DNA of 59,840 nucleotides. Origin: JASLBX01 sp036373915. GTDB taxonomy: Bacteria; Actinomycetota; Actinomycetes; Jiangellales; Jiangellaceae. Position 1 is the first letter of the stretch. Each line of letters starts with the position of its first letter. A program made the position numbers and the translations under genes. Below the pieces are notes generated by a model. It was given only the letters and a program-made list of their open reading frames with translations. It was not told the origin of the DNA and ran no database searches. The stretch spans positions 1 to 59,840 of the forward strand of contig DASUUU010000055.1 in assembly GCA_036373915.1 (NCBI GenBank), in the 5' to 3' direction. Positions 43,797 to 52,417 of the stretch are shown here, one piece after another.

Positions 43797-46106
43797 TCAG
43801 TTGGCGCCGTTGCGGGTGCTGGTAAGCCGGTAGGCGTCGAAGACGCCCTCGACCCCGCGAACTGCTCGAAGAACCGCGCCAAGGTGCTTCGGGTCGGCCA
43901 TCTCGAAGGTGAACCGGCTCTTGGCGATGCGGTCCGAGCCGGTCGAGACGGTGGCCGACAGGATGTTCACGTGCTGGTCGGACAGCACCCGGGTGATGTC
44001 CGACAGCAGCCGCGCCCGGTCCAGCGCTTCGACCTGCATGGCCACGAGGAACATGCTGTTCGCGCTCGGCGCCCACTCAACGTCGACCATCCGGCCGTGA
44101 TCACGGCGCAGCGCGTCGACGTTTGAACAGTCCTCGCGGTGCACCGAGACACCCGAACCGCGAGTGACGAACCCGACGATCTCGTCGCCTGGAACCGGCG
44201 TACAGCAGCGAGCCAGCTTGACCCAGACGTCGCTGACGCCTTTGACAACGACGCCGGGATCGCCCGGCGTTCGCTTGCGGCGCCGCCGATCCGGTATCGC
44301 GGTCTCTGCCGCCTCCTCGCTGGTGCCCTCCTCGCCGCCCATGCTCTGGACGAGCTTCTGGACGACGCTCTGGGCCGAGACGTGGCCTTCGCCTACCGCG
44401 GCGTAGAGCGCGGAGATGTCGGGGTACTGCAGGTCAGTGGCGATCGCGGTGAGGCTCTCGGTCGACAGCATCCGCTGGAACGGCAGGTCCTGCTTGCGCA
44501 TCGCGCGGGCGATGGAGTCCTTGCCGTGTTCGATGGCCTCCTCGCGCCGGGAGCGCGAGAACCACTGCTTGATCTTGTTGCGGGCCCGGGCGCTCTTTAC
44601 GAACATCAGCCAGTCGCGGCTGGGCCCGGCCCCTTCGGCCCTGGACGTGAAGATCTCGACGACGTCGCCGTTGTCGAGGGTGGATTCGAGCGGGACGAGC
44701 CGACCGTTCACCCGCGCGCCGATACATCGGTGGCCGACCTCGGTGTGGACGGCGTAGGCGAAATCGACCGGCGTGGCCAGCGCCGGCAACGCGACGACGT
44801 CGCCCTTCGGGGTGAAGACGTAGACCTCGTTCGACTCGATCTCGAACCGCAGCGACTCGAGGAACTCGCCCGGGTCCTCGGTCTCCTTCTGCCAGTCCAG
44901 CAACTGGCGCAGCCACGCCATGTCGCCCGGGGCCTGCGAATCGCCGGCCTTGTCCAGAGCCCGCCGGTCGACCTCGATCGATTTGGCGTCCTCCTTGTAC
45001 TTCCAGTGCGCGGCGACGCCGTACTCCGCCCGCCGGTGCATGGCGAACGTCCGGATCTGCATCTCGACCGGTTTGCCACCGGGACCGATGACCGTCGTGT
45101 GCAGCGACTGGTACATGTTGAACTTCGGCATCGCGATGAAGTCCTTGAACCGGCCCGGCACCGGGTTCCAACGTGCATGCACGACGCCCAGCACGGCGTA
45201 GCAGTCGCGCACCGACTCGACCAGTACGCGGATTCCGACCAGGTCGTAGATGTCGGTGAAGTCGCGACCCCGGACGATCATCTTCTGGTAGATCGAGTAG
45301 TAATGCTTCGGCCGTCCGGTGACTGCGGCCTTCAGCTTCGCCCCGCGCAGGTCCTGCTCGACTTGTTCGATGACGCTCGCCAGGTAGTCGTCGCGGGACG
45401 GCGCGCGCTCGGCTACGAGCCGGACGATCTCGTCGTACACCTTCGGATGCAGGGTGGCGAACGACAGGTCCTCGAGCTCCCACTTGATGGTGTTCATGCC
45501 CAGCCGGTGGGCGAGCGGCGCGTAGATCTCCAGCGTCTCGCGAGCCTTGCGGCGTGCGGACTCCTTCGACACGTATCGCCAGGTGCGGGCATTGTGCAGG
45601 CGGTCGGCAAGTTTGATGACCAGCACCCGGATGTCCTTGGCCATCGCGACGACCATTTTGCGGACCGTCTCGGCCTGGGCTGCCTGCCCGTACTTGACCT
45701 TGTCCAGCTTGGTGACGCCGTCGACCAGCATGGCGATCTCATCGCCGAAGTCGCGGCGCAACTCGTCGAGGTCGTAGTCGGTGTCCTCGACGGTGTCGTG
45801 CAGCAACGCGGCCGCCAGGGTGGGCGGGGTCATGCCGAGTTCGGCCAGGATCGTCGTGACGGCCAGGGGGTGGGTGATGTACGGGTCGCCGCTACGGCGC
45901 TTCTGACCGGCGTGAGCCCGCGCCGCCGTGTGATACGCCTTCTCGAGGACGCTCAGGTCGGCCTTCGGATGTGTGTTGCGCACAATGCGGCACAGCGGCT
46001 CCAGCGCTGGATCGGTCTGGTGCCGCTGTGAGGTCAACCGGGCAAGGCGAGCTCTGACGCGGACCGGGGTCAACGCGCCCGTCGTCGTCAAGCTCTCCTC
46101 TGCCAC
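43797..46106 (-). CDS. relA: Bifunctional (p)ppGpp synthetase/hydrolase (RelA/SpoT)
   Basis: 769-residue alarmone enzyme. N-terminal HD hydrolase domain with LLHDTVEDT (HD at 103-104, ED at 107-108) intact, synthetase domain with RGRDFTDIYDLVGIRVLVES and EYGVAAHWKYKE, TGS region VVALPALATPVDFAYAVHTE, and a C-terminal ACT domain (from about 690). Both activities therefore seem present, the actinobacterial norm. GTG start at 46106. Downstream of apt by 52 bp; position relative to secDF is altered, see findings. Confidence 0.97.
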   Translation of the reverse strand: MAEESLTTTGALTPVRVRARLARLTSQRHQTDPALEPLCRIVRNTHPKADLSVLEKAYHTAARAHAGQKRRSGDPYITHPLAVTTILAELGMTPPTLAAALLHDTVEDTDYDLDELRRDFGDEIAMLVDGVTKLDKVKYGQAAQAETVRKMVVAMAKDIRVLVIKLADRLHNARTWRYVSKESARRKARETLEIYAPLAHRLGMNTIKWELEDLSFATLHPKVYDEIVRLVAERAPSRDDYLASVIEQVEQDLRGAKLKAAVTGRPKHYYSIYQKMIVRGRDFTDIYDLVGIRVLVESVRDCYAVLGVVHARWNPVPGRFKDFIAMPKFNMYQSLHTTVIGPGGKPVEMQIRTFAMHRRAEYGVAAHWKYKEDAKSIEVDRRALDKAGDSQAPGDMAWLRQLLDWQKETEDPGEFLESLRFEIESNEVYVFTPKGDVVALPALATPVDFAYAVHTEVGHRCIGARVNGRLVPLESTLDNGDVVEIFTSRAEGAGPSRDWLMFVKSARARNKIKQWFSRSRREEAIEHGKDSIARAMRKQDLPFQRMLSTESLTAIATDLQYPDISALYAAVGEGHVSAQSVVQKLVQSMGGEEGTSEEAAETAIPDRRRRKRTPGDPGVVVKGVSDVWVKLARCCTPVPGDEIVGFVTRGSGVSVHREDCSNVDALRRDHGRMVDVEWAPSANSMFLVAMQVEALDRARLLSDITRVLSDQHVNILSATVSTGSDRIAKSRFTFEMADPKHLGAVLRAVRGVEGVFDAYRLTSTRNGAN

Positions 46107-46158
46107 TCCTCACCCCACATTCATGCCGCCAGGAGGCAAGTGTACGGCCGGCTGACCG

Positions 46159-46704
46159 TCAGACCTCGAGCAACACCTGTACATCCAGGTTACCTAGGCG
46201 TTCCCTGCCGCCGAGAAAGCCCAGAGCCATGAGCACGCTCACCGCCACGACATGGCCACCGGCGCCGGTGACGAGCCCGGCTGTTGCCTCCACGGTGCCT
46301 CCGGTGGCCAGCACGTCGTCGACGACGAGTACCTGCGCACCGGGGCGAAACGCGTCGCTGTGGACCTCGATCGTCTCCTGCCCGTATTCGAGTTCATAGC
46401 TGGCCGCGTTCGTGTCGAACGGCAACTTACCGGCCTTGCGAACTGGGACGAAGCTGGCACGCAACAGCTGGGCCACGGGCGCGGCAAGGATGAAACCGCG
46501 GGCTTCGATACCCACGACCGTGTCGACGATGGGCTTGCCGTCGGCATCGCGTCCCGCCGCCGCGAGCCCGGTCACGGCCGTGTCGAACGCGACCGGGTCG
46601 GCGAGCAGCGGCGTGATGTCCTTGAACACGACCCCCGGCTTGGGCCAGTCGGGTATGTCGCGGATGCGCGAAAGCAGCAAATCGCGTTTCGCCTGGTCCA
46701 GCAC
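46159..46704 (-). CDS. apt: Adenine phosphoribosyltransferase
   Basis: 181-residue purine salvage enzyme making AMP from adenine and PRPP. VVGIEARGFILAAPVAQLL and the PRPP motif VLVVDDVLATGGTVEA are clear. Ends with a short C-terminus. Its ATG lies 6 bp after the yajC stop; in the usual actinobacterial order secD and secF come between these genes. Confidence 0.97.
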   Translation of the reverse strand: MLDQAKRDLLLSRIRDIPDWPKPGVVFKDITPLLADPVAFDTAVTGLAAAGRDADGKPIVDTVVGIEARGFILAAPVAQLLRASFVPVRKAGKLPFDTNAASYELEYGQETIEVHSDAFRPGAQVLVVDDVLATGGTVEATAGLVTGAGGHVVAVSVLMALGFLGGRERLGNLDVQVLLEV

Positions 46705-46710
46705 GTGGAG

Positions 46711-47058
46711 CTACCGCGAGTTTCCGTCGGGATTGTCGTTGTCGCCGGGCTGGATCGAGTCGGCGCTCGATTCGTTGAAGGTCGGACCCTGCTCCGGGAC
46801 GACCGGCTCGTCAGGGAAGATCTGGACGATCGCGCGCCGGAGATACCAGTTCGTGACGCCGGGAGCGACCTCGAGCTCGACTCGTTCGTCCTGGATCGAC
46901 ACGACCGTGCCGAACAGGCCCGCCCCTGTCATGACCTTGGCGCCTGGACCGAGAGTGGACTGCAGTTCGGTCATCTGCTTGCGCTGACGCTGTTGGGGGC
47001 GGATGAGCAGGAGGTAGAAGACGGCGAGCAGGAGGAGTGGGAGGAGGAGTGCTTCCAT
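46711..47058 (-). CDS. yajC: Preprotein translocase accessory subunit YajC
   Basis: 115 residues: one N-terminal membrane helix (EALLLPLLLLAVFYLLLI) followed by RPQQRQRKQMTELQSTL, the standard YajC signature, a small beta domain and an acidic Asp/Asn-rich tail. YajC binds SecDF and modulates SecYEG and resistance/stress exporters. No secD or secF follows here. Confidence 0.95.
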   Translation of the reverse strand: MEALLLPLLLLAVFYLLLIRPQQRQRKQMTELQSTLGPGAKVMTGAGLFGTVVSIQDERVELEVAPGVTNWYLRRAIVQIFPDEPVVPEQGPTFNESSADSIQPGDNDNPDGNSR

Positions 47059-47123
47059 GAGATTCGCAGATCCTTGGAGGAGGCTGGACGTGGGCTTACC
47101 TGTATAGCAACCGCCCGCGCATT

Positions 47124-48194
47124 CTAGTCATCCTGGGCGAACAGGTCGGGCATCGCGTCGTCACCGGGCGCGCCGAACGGTGAGTAGCGGGGTTCGGCGA
47201 GGCCGAGATGCCGCCAGGCCGCCGGGGTCGCCACCCGGCCGCGGGGGGTACGGGCGAGCAGCCCCGCACGCACCAGGAACGGCTCGGCCACCTCCTCCAC
47301 GGTCTCGCGTTCTTCGCCGACGGCCACCGCGAGCGTTCCGAGCCCGATGGGACCACCGGAGAACCGGCGGCACAGCGCGTCGAGCACGGCCCGGTCCAGA
47401 CGGTCGAGCCCCGCCTCGTCGACCTCGTAGACCTCCAGCGCCGCGCGGGCGATGTCGCCTGTCACGACGCCGTCGGCGCGGACCTCGGCGAAATCCCGGA
47501 CCCGGCGCAGCAGCCGGTTGGCGATTCGCGGGGTACCGCGCGACCGTCCCGCGATCTCACTCGCGCCGTCCGGTCGGAGCGGGACGTCCAGCAGCCGGGC
47601 TGACCGCACCAGGACCAGCTCGAGCTCCCCAGGTTCGTAAAGCTCGAGGTGTCCGGTGAATCCGAACCTGTCGCGCAGCGGCCCGGGCAACAGGCCGGTG
47701 CGGGTGGTCGCCCCGACAAGAGTGAATGGGGGCAGGTCGAGCGGGATCGCCGTCGCACCCGGGCCCTTGCCGACCACGACATCGACGCGGAAGTCCTCCA
47801 TGGCGGTATAGAGCATCTCCTCGGCAGGGCGTGCCATCCGGTGGATCTCGTCGAAGAACAGCACGTCTCCCTCGGCCACCGAGGAGAGGATCGCTGCCAG
47901 ATCACCCGCGTGCTGGATCGCCGGCCCGCTGGTGATGCGCAGCGGCACTTCCATTTCCGCCGCAACGATCATCGCGAGCGTGGTCTTTCCCAGCCCCGGT
48001 GGACCGGACAGCAGGACGTGGTCGGCAGGGCGGCCGCGCGCCCGGGCGGCCTCGAGCACCAGCGAGAGCTGTTCACGCAACCGTTCCTGCCCGACGAACT
48101 CGGCGAGATTGCGCGGCCGCAACGCCGCTTCGAGTGCGCGCTCCTCGGGTTCGGCGTCGCGGCCGACCAGCCGGGTGATCGTTTCGTCGGTCAT
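47124..48194 (-). CDS. ruvB: Holliday junction branch-migration ATPase RuvB
   Basis: 356-residue AAA+ motor. Walker A GPPGLGKTTLAMIVAAEM, Walker B LFFDEIHRM, and the winged helix end TPRGRVATPAAWRHLGL are evident. The ATG overlaps the ruvA stop by 4 bp, in a ruvC-ruvA-ruvB operon typical of actinobacteria. Ends 65 bp before yajC. Confidence 0.97.
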   Translation of the reverse strand: MTDETITRLVGRDAEPEERALEAALRPRNLAEFVGQERLREQLSLVLEAARARGRPADHVLLSGPPGLGKTTLAMIVAAEMEVPLRITSGPAIQHAGDLAAILSSVAEGDVLFFDEIHRMARPAEEMLYTAMEDFRVDVVVGKGPGATAIPLDLPPFTLVGATTRTGLLPGPLRDRFGFTGHLELYEPGELELVLVRSARLLDVPLRPDGASEIAGRSRGTPRIANRLLRRVRDFAEVRADGVVTGDIARAALEVYEVDEAGLDRLDRAVLDALCRRFSGGPIGLGTLAVAVGEERETVEEVAEPFLVRAGLLARTPRGRVATPAAWRHLGLAEPRYSPFGAPGDDAMPDLFAQDD

Positions 48195-48814
48195 GTCTTG
48201 GCCAGCGTACGAAGTGCCGCCTTCAGCAGCGTCGGGACGTCAGCCGGATCGGCGCCGTCATCGACCATCGGCGCGACCTGGTCGACGGCCGCGTCGGCAT
48301 CCTTCGCCCCCCAACCGAGCCCGAGCAACGCCGCATGCACCTGCTCGCGCCAGACATCAGGCGTGCCGGCCTTCGAGGGGCCGTGGCCGTTCGCCGAGCC
48401 CACGCCCGCCTGCGGCGCACCCAGCTTGTCCTTGAGTTCGATCACGATGCGCTGCGCGCCCTTCTTGCCTATTCCGGGCACCTTCGTCAGGGCTGCGAGG
48501 TCTTCTGTCGCGACGGCGACGCGGAGGGCCTCCGGGCTGTGTACTGCCAGCATGGCCTGGGCCAGCCGTGGCCCGACCCCACTGGCGGTCTGCAGCAACT
48601 CGAAGACAGCGCGCTCGTCGGCATCGGAGAAGCCGTAGAGCGTCAGGGAATCCTCTCGGACGACGAGGCTGGCTGCCAGTGTGGTCTCGTGACCGACTCG
48701 CGCCTCGGCGGTCGTCGCCGGTGTGCAGTGCAGCGTCAGTCCGACGCCGCCGACATCGACAACGACCTCTGTGCCGGTCACGGCCGCGACCTGGCCACGC
48801 ACGTACGCGATCAT
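48191..48814 (-). CDS. ruvA: Holliday junction DNA-binding subunit RuvA
   Basis: 207-residue tetramer-forming subunit. Domain I begins MIAYVRGQVAAVTGTEVVVD; two helix-hairpin-helix motifs follow (LQTASGVGPRLAQAMLAV, LTKVPGIGKKGAQRIVIEL), then a flexible linker and domain III (from about 155) that binds RuvB. Overlaps ruvC (4 bp) and ruvB (4 bp). Confidence 0.96.
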   Translation of the reverse strand: MIAYVRGQVAAVTGTEVVVDVGGVGLTLHCTPATTAEARVGHETTLAASLVVREDSLTLYGFSDADERAVFELLQTASGVGPRLAQAMLAVHSPEALRVAVATEDLAALTKVPGIGKKGAQRIVIELKDKLGAPQAGVGSANGHGPSKAGTPDVWREQVHAALLGLGWGAKDADAAVDQVAPMVDDGADPADVPTLLKAALRTLAKT

Positions 48815-49335
48815 CTCGGTCTCCGTCCCGCTCCGGCCACGGCTGCGTCCAGCCTGGCCTGGGCCGACCCGCGCCAGACCTGGCAGATGGCCAACGCGAG
48901 AGCGTCGCTGGCGTCGGCCGGTCGTGGGCGCACGTCGAGCTTGAGCAGCCGGGTCACCATGGCGGCCACCTGAGCCTTGTCGGCCCGTCCATTGCCCGTG
49001 ACCGCCGCTTTCACCTCGCTGGGCGTGTGCAGTGCGACCGGCAACCCGCGACGCGCTGCGGCCAGCACCGCCACCCCACTGACCTGCGCCGTGCCCATCA
49101 CAGTGCGCACGTTCTGCTGACTGAAGACACGCTCCACAGCGACTGCGTCCGGGCCGTGACCGGCGATCCAGCGATCCATGGCCCGCTCGATAGTCACGAG
49201 CCGCTCCCCCAGCGGCATTCCAGAGGGCGTGCGAACCACGTCGACGGCCACCAGCGCGAGCGGCCGCCCGGGCGCACCGTCGACCACGCCGAGCCCGCAC
49301 CGGGTCAACCCGGGGTCGACACCGAGAACCCGCAC
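48811..49335 (-). CDS. ruvC: Crossover junction endonuclease RuvC
   Basis: 174-residue Holliday resolvase. VLGVDPGLTRCGLG carries the first catalytic Asp, ALVAVDVV and AVERVFSQQNVRTVMGTAQ the Glu, and KAAVTGNGRADKAQVAAMV and DASDALALAIC the remaining acids. I place the start at GTG 49335: AGGGG lies 9 bases upstream, while GTG 49350 precedes that site. First of ruvC-A-B. Confidence 0.96.
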   Translation of the reverse strand: MRVLGVDPGLTRCGLGVVDGAPGRPLALVAVDVVRTPSGMPLGERLVTIERAMDRWIAGHGPDAVAVERVFSQQNVRTVMGTAQVSGVAVLAAARRGLPVALHTPSEVKAAVTGNGRADKAQVAAMVTRLLKLDVRPRPADASDALALAICQVWRGSAQARLDAAVAGAGRRPR

Positions 49336-49418
49336 CTGTACGCCCCTCACTAGCCGAACACTCGTTCGCGTGAGACGTTACCCGCTGCGTTGCTCGCAGG
49401 GCCGCGCGACACACCCAG

Positions 49419-50180
49419 CTAACCGACTGCCTCCATGATCTCGTCGGACACGTCGAAGTTCGCGTACACGTTCTGCACGTCGTCGCTGTCCTCGAGCGCC
49501 TCGATGAGCCGGAAGATCTGCTTCGCGCCTTCCTCGTCCAGTTCTACGGTCACCGACGGCACCCACGACGACTCGGCAGAGTCGTAGTCGAAGCCTGCGT
49601 TCTGCACGGCAGTGCGCACGGCCACGAGATCGGTAGCCTCGCTCCTGATCTCGAAGGCCTCGCCGAGATCCTCGACGTCCTCCGCACCGGCTTCCAGCAC
49701 GGCCTCGAGGACGTCGTCCTCGCTGAGCATGCGTTCGCCCTGCTCGCGGGGTACGACGACCACGCCCTTGCGGCTGAACAGGTACGACACCGAACCTGGA
49801 TCGGCCATCGAGCCACCGTTGCGGGTCATCGCGATCCGGACCTCGGACGCCGCGCGGTTCCGGTTGTCGGTGAGGCACTCGATGAGTACGGCCACGCCGT
49901 TCGGCCCGTAACCCTCGTACATGATCGTCTGGTAGTCGGCGGCACCGGACTCCAGGCCCGCTCCCCGCTTGATGGCCCGATCGATGTTGTCGTTGGGCAC
50001 CGACGACTTCTTGGCCTTCTGGATGGCGTCGTAGAGCGTCGGGTTGCCGTCAGGGTCGCCGCCCCCGGTACGTGCCGCCACCTCGATGTTCTTGATCAGC
50101 TTGGCGAACAGCTTGCCGCGCTTGGCGTCGACGACGGCCTTCTTGTGTTTGGTGGTGGCCCATTTGGAGTGGCCGGACAT
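49419..50180 (-). CDS. YebC/PmpR family protein
   Basis: 253-residue three-domain protein (SGHSKWATTKHKKAVVDAKRG start, GYGPNGVAVLIECLTDNRNR in the middle). Older annotation is transcriptional regulator; work on YebC-family members also supports a role in relieving polyproline stalling on ribosomes. Lies between ruvC (84 bp) and pdxT (4 bp), the same order as in M. tuberculosis. Confidence 0.93.
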   Translation of the reverse strand: MSGHSKWATTKHKKAVVDAKRGKLFAKLIKNIEVAARTGGGDPDGNPTLYDAIQKAKKSSVPNDNIDRAIKRGAGLESGAADYQTIMYEGYGPNGVAVLIECLTDNRNRAASEVRIAMTRNGGSMADPGSVSYLFSRKGVVVVPREQGERMLSEDDVLEAVLEAGAEDVEDLGEAFEIRSEATDLVAVRTAVQNAGFDYDSAESSWVPSVTVELDEEGAKQIFRLIEALEDSDDVQNVYANFDVSDEIMEAVG

Positions 50181-50184
50181 CGGG

Positions 50185-50814
50185 CTAGGACTCCTTAACG
50201 ATCTTCATGAACAGGCGGTGAACCCGAAGGTCGCCAGTCAGCTCGGGATGGAACGCCGTCGCGAGCAACGGCCCCTGCCGAACCGCGACGATCCTACCCT
50301 TGGCCGGCCCGTGGGCGACGTCGGCGAGAACCTGCACGTCGGGACCGACGTCGTCGACCCACGGCGCGCGGATGAACACTGCGCGGACCGGCTCGTCGCC
50401 GCCGAGCGCCGGGAAGGTCAGGTCGGCCTCGAACGAGTCGACCTGCCGGCCGAAAGCGTTGCGCCGGACCGTCATGTCGATGCCTCCGAGGGTCCGCTGG
50501 CCCTCGATCCCGCCCTCGATCCGGTCCGCCAGCAGGATCATTCCGGCACAGGAGCCGTACACCGGCAGTCCGCGCTTGATCTGCTCGCGGAGCGGCTCGA
50601 ACAGCTCGAATGCGCGCAGGAGCTTGTCGATCGTCGTGGACTCCCCACCGGGGATGACCAGAGCGTCGATGCGTTCGAGCTCGGTCGGGCGGCGCACGGC
50701 AACAGTCGCGGCGCCGAGCGATTCAAGGATGCGCCGGTGCTCGCGAACGTCGCCCTGAAGGGCCAGGACGCCAACTGTGGGGCCCTTCTCCGGATTCGTC
50801 ACAACGCGTTCCAT
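50185..50814 (-). CDS. pdxT: Pyridoxal 5'-phosphate synthase glutaminase subunit
   Basis: 209-residue class I glutaminase that supplies ammonia to PdxS for vitamin B6 synthesis. IPGGESTTIDKLLRAF, nucleophile YGSCAGMILLADRI, and FHPELTGDLRVHR with the catalytic His-Glu are visible. ATG start at 50814 gives a nine-residue leader before GPTVGVLALQGD. Separated from pdxS by 54 bp. Confidence 0.96.
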   Translation of the reverse strand: MERVVTNPEKGPTVGVLALQGDVREHRRILESLGAATVAVRRPTELERIDALVIPGGESTTIDKLLRAFELFEPLREQIKRGLPVYGSCAGMILLADRIEGGIEGQRTLGGIDMTVRRNAFGRQVDSFEADLTFPALGGDEPVRAVFIRAPWVDDVGPDVQVLADVAHGPAKGRIVAVRQGPLLATAFHPELTGDLRVHRLFMKIVKES

Positions 50815-50868
50815 TCTACGTGGCGCCTCATCCGGTCATTCGGCGTCGCGCCGCCCACGCCCGGACCG

Positions 50869-51768
50869 TCACCAGCCGCGTTCGGCTAGGCGGTGCGGCT
50901 CAGGCACCTCCTCGACGTTGATGCCCACCATGGCCTCGCCGAGCCCGCGCGACACCTTGGCGATCACGTCGGGGTCGTCGTAGAACGTGGTGGCCTTGAC
51001 GATCGCCTCCGCCCGCTTGGCGGGATTCCCGGACTTGAAGATGCCCGAACCCACGAACACGCCCTCGGCGCCGAGCTGCATCATCATCGCGGCGTCGGCC
51101 GGAGTCGCGATGCCGCCGGCCGTGAAGAGCACAACCGGAAGTTTGCCGGCCTGCGCCACCTCGCGGACAAGCTCGTAGGGAGCCTGCAAGTCCTTGGCGG
51201 CGACGTAGAGCTCTTCTTCCGGCAACGATGCGAGCCGCTTGATCTCGGCCCAGATCTGCCGCATGTGGGTCGTGGCGTTCGACACGTCGCCGGTACCGGC
51301 CTCACCCTTCGAGCGGATCATTGCCGCGCCCTCGGTGATGCGTCGCAGCGCTTCGCCAAGGTTCGTCGCCCCACAGACGAACGGGACGGTGAACTGCCAC
51401 TTGTCGATGTGGTTGGTGTAGTCGGCCGGGGTGAGAACCTCGGACTCGTCGATGTAGTCGACACCGAGCGCCTGCAGCACCTGCGCCTCGACAAAATGCC
51501 CGATCCGGGCCTTGGCCATCACAGGGATGGAGACGGCCTCGATGATGCCGTCGATCAGGTGCGGGTCGCTCATCCTGGCGACACCGCCCTGTGCCCTGAT
51601 GTCGGCGGGCACGCGCTCGAGGGCCATGACGGCCACGGCGCCGGCGTCCTCGGCGATCTTCGCCTGGTCGGACGTGACGACGTCCATGATCACGCCGCCC
51701 TTGAGCATCTCGGCCATGCCACGTTTGACACGGGCGGTTCCAGTCTGCGAAGTGGTCTGCTCGGACAC
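50869..51768 (-). CDS. pdxS: Pyridoxal 5'-phosphate synthase lyase subunit
   Basis: 299-residue TIM-barrel enzyme forming PLP from ribose-5-P, glyceraldehyde-3-P and ammonia. GGVIMDVVTSDQAKIAEDAG, VMAKARIGHFVEAQVLQALG, LFTAGGIATPADAAMMMQLG and GVFVGSGIFKS are highly conserved. With PdxT makes the 12+12 complex. Encoded directly upstream of pdxT. Confidence 0.97.
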   Translation of the reverse strand: MSEQTTSQTGTARVKRGMAEMLKGGVIMDVVTSDQAKIAEDAGAVAVMALERVPADIRAQGGVARMSDPHLIDGIIEAVSIPVMAKARIGHFVEAQVLQALGVDYIDESEVLTPADYTNHIDKWQFTVPFVCGATNLGEALRRITEGAAMIRSKGEAGTGDVSNATTHMRQIWAEIKRLASLPEEELYVAAKDLQAPYELVREVAQAGKLPVVLFTAGGIATPADAAMMMQLGAEGVFVGSGIFKSGNPAKRAEAIVKATTFYDDPDVIAKVSRGLGEAMVGINVEEVPEPHRLAERGW

Positions 51769-51877
51769 GCGGTTTCCTCTGTCTGAAGTGTGATTCCTGT
51801 ACTACAGCCAGGATACGGGCGTAGCGGTCCCCAGCCTTAGGGCCACTTGGCGACAACTGGCCTGTTGCGTCGGGCGA

Positions 51878-52408
51878 CTACGCGCCGAGCGTCGGAGGTA
51901 CCGAGTCGTCGAACTCCACCGTCTCCGGCCGCGGTGCGTGCCCGGCGAGTCGAAACCAGCGCACGAGCGCCTTTCCCCGGAGCCGGCGCGTCGAGCGCAC
52001 AGTGTCGTTGTGGAAGCGGCGGGCGTGTCCGACCCTCCGGCAGGCGGCCGCGAGCTCGTCCAGGGCTGCCTCGGCGCCCTCCTCCGTTCTCAGCCGGGCC
52101 ACGAACTCCGCATCGTCCAGGGCGGCCGACAGAGCCGCCGTCAGATCGCTGTCCGCCTGCTCGCGTTCTCCGCCCTCCAGCGTTCTCGCCCGCGTTGCGG
52201 CGTCCGCCACGAGGACGGCGCTGGCTGGGTCGAGCAGACCCCCGCTGGCCACGTCCAACGCCGCACCGGACCGGCGCAGCAACTGGGCATCAAGCACCGC
52301 GCGGGCGGCCTCCACCCGCGCATGGAGGCGGTCGATCCGTCCCGCCGTCCACGACAGGTACGCCCCGAACAACACCGCGACCGTGGCGACGATGATGATC
52401 CACTTCAC
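51878..52408 (-). CDS. Membrane-anchored LemA-like protein
   Basis: 176 residues with one N-terminal hydrophobic helix (KWIIIVATVAVLFGAYLSW) and a helical region RIDRLHARVEAARAVLDAQLLRR resembling LemA-type helical bundles; later helices continue to DELAAACRRVGHARRFHNDTV. Located between pdxS and pimA; a similar small protein is common there in actinobacteria. Function unknown; the LemA call rests on general appearance only. Confidence 0.7.
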   Translation of the reverse strand: MKWIIIVATVAVLFGAYLSWTAGRIDRLHARVEAARAVLDAQLLRRSGAALDVASGGLLDPASAVLVADAATRARTLEGGEREQADSDLTAALSAALDDAEFVARLRTEEGAEAALDELAAACRRVGHARRFHNDTVRSTRRLRGKALVRWFRLAGHAPRPETVEFDDSVPPTLGA

Positions 52409-52417
52409 TGCGACAAC

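Noticed and set aside
46107..46158. Hidden secF or secD fragments around apt and relA
   Set aside because: The spaces of 52 bp and 6 bp cannot hold them, and no SecDF motif is seen in any frame.
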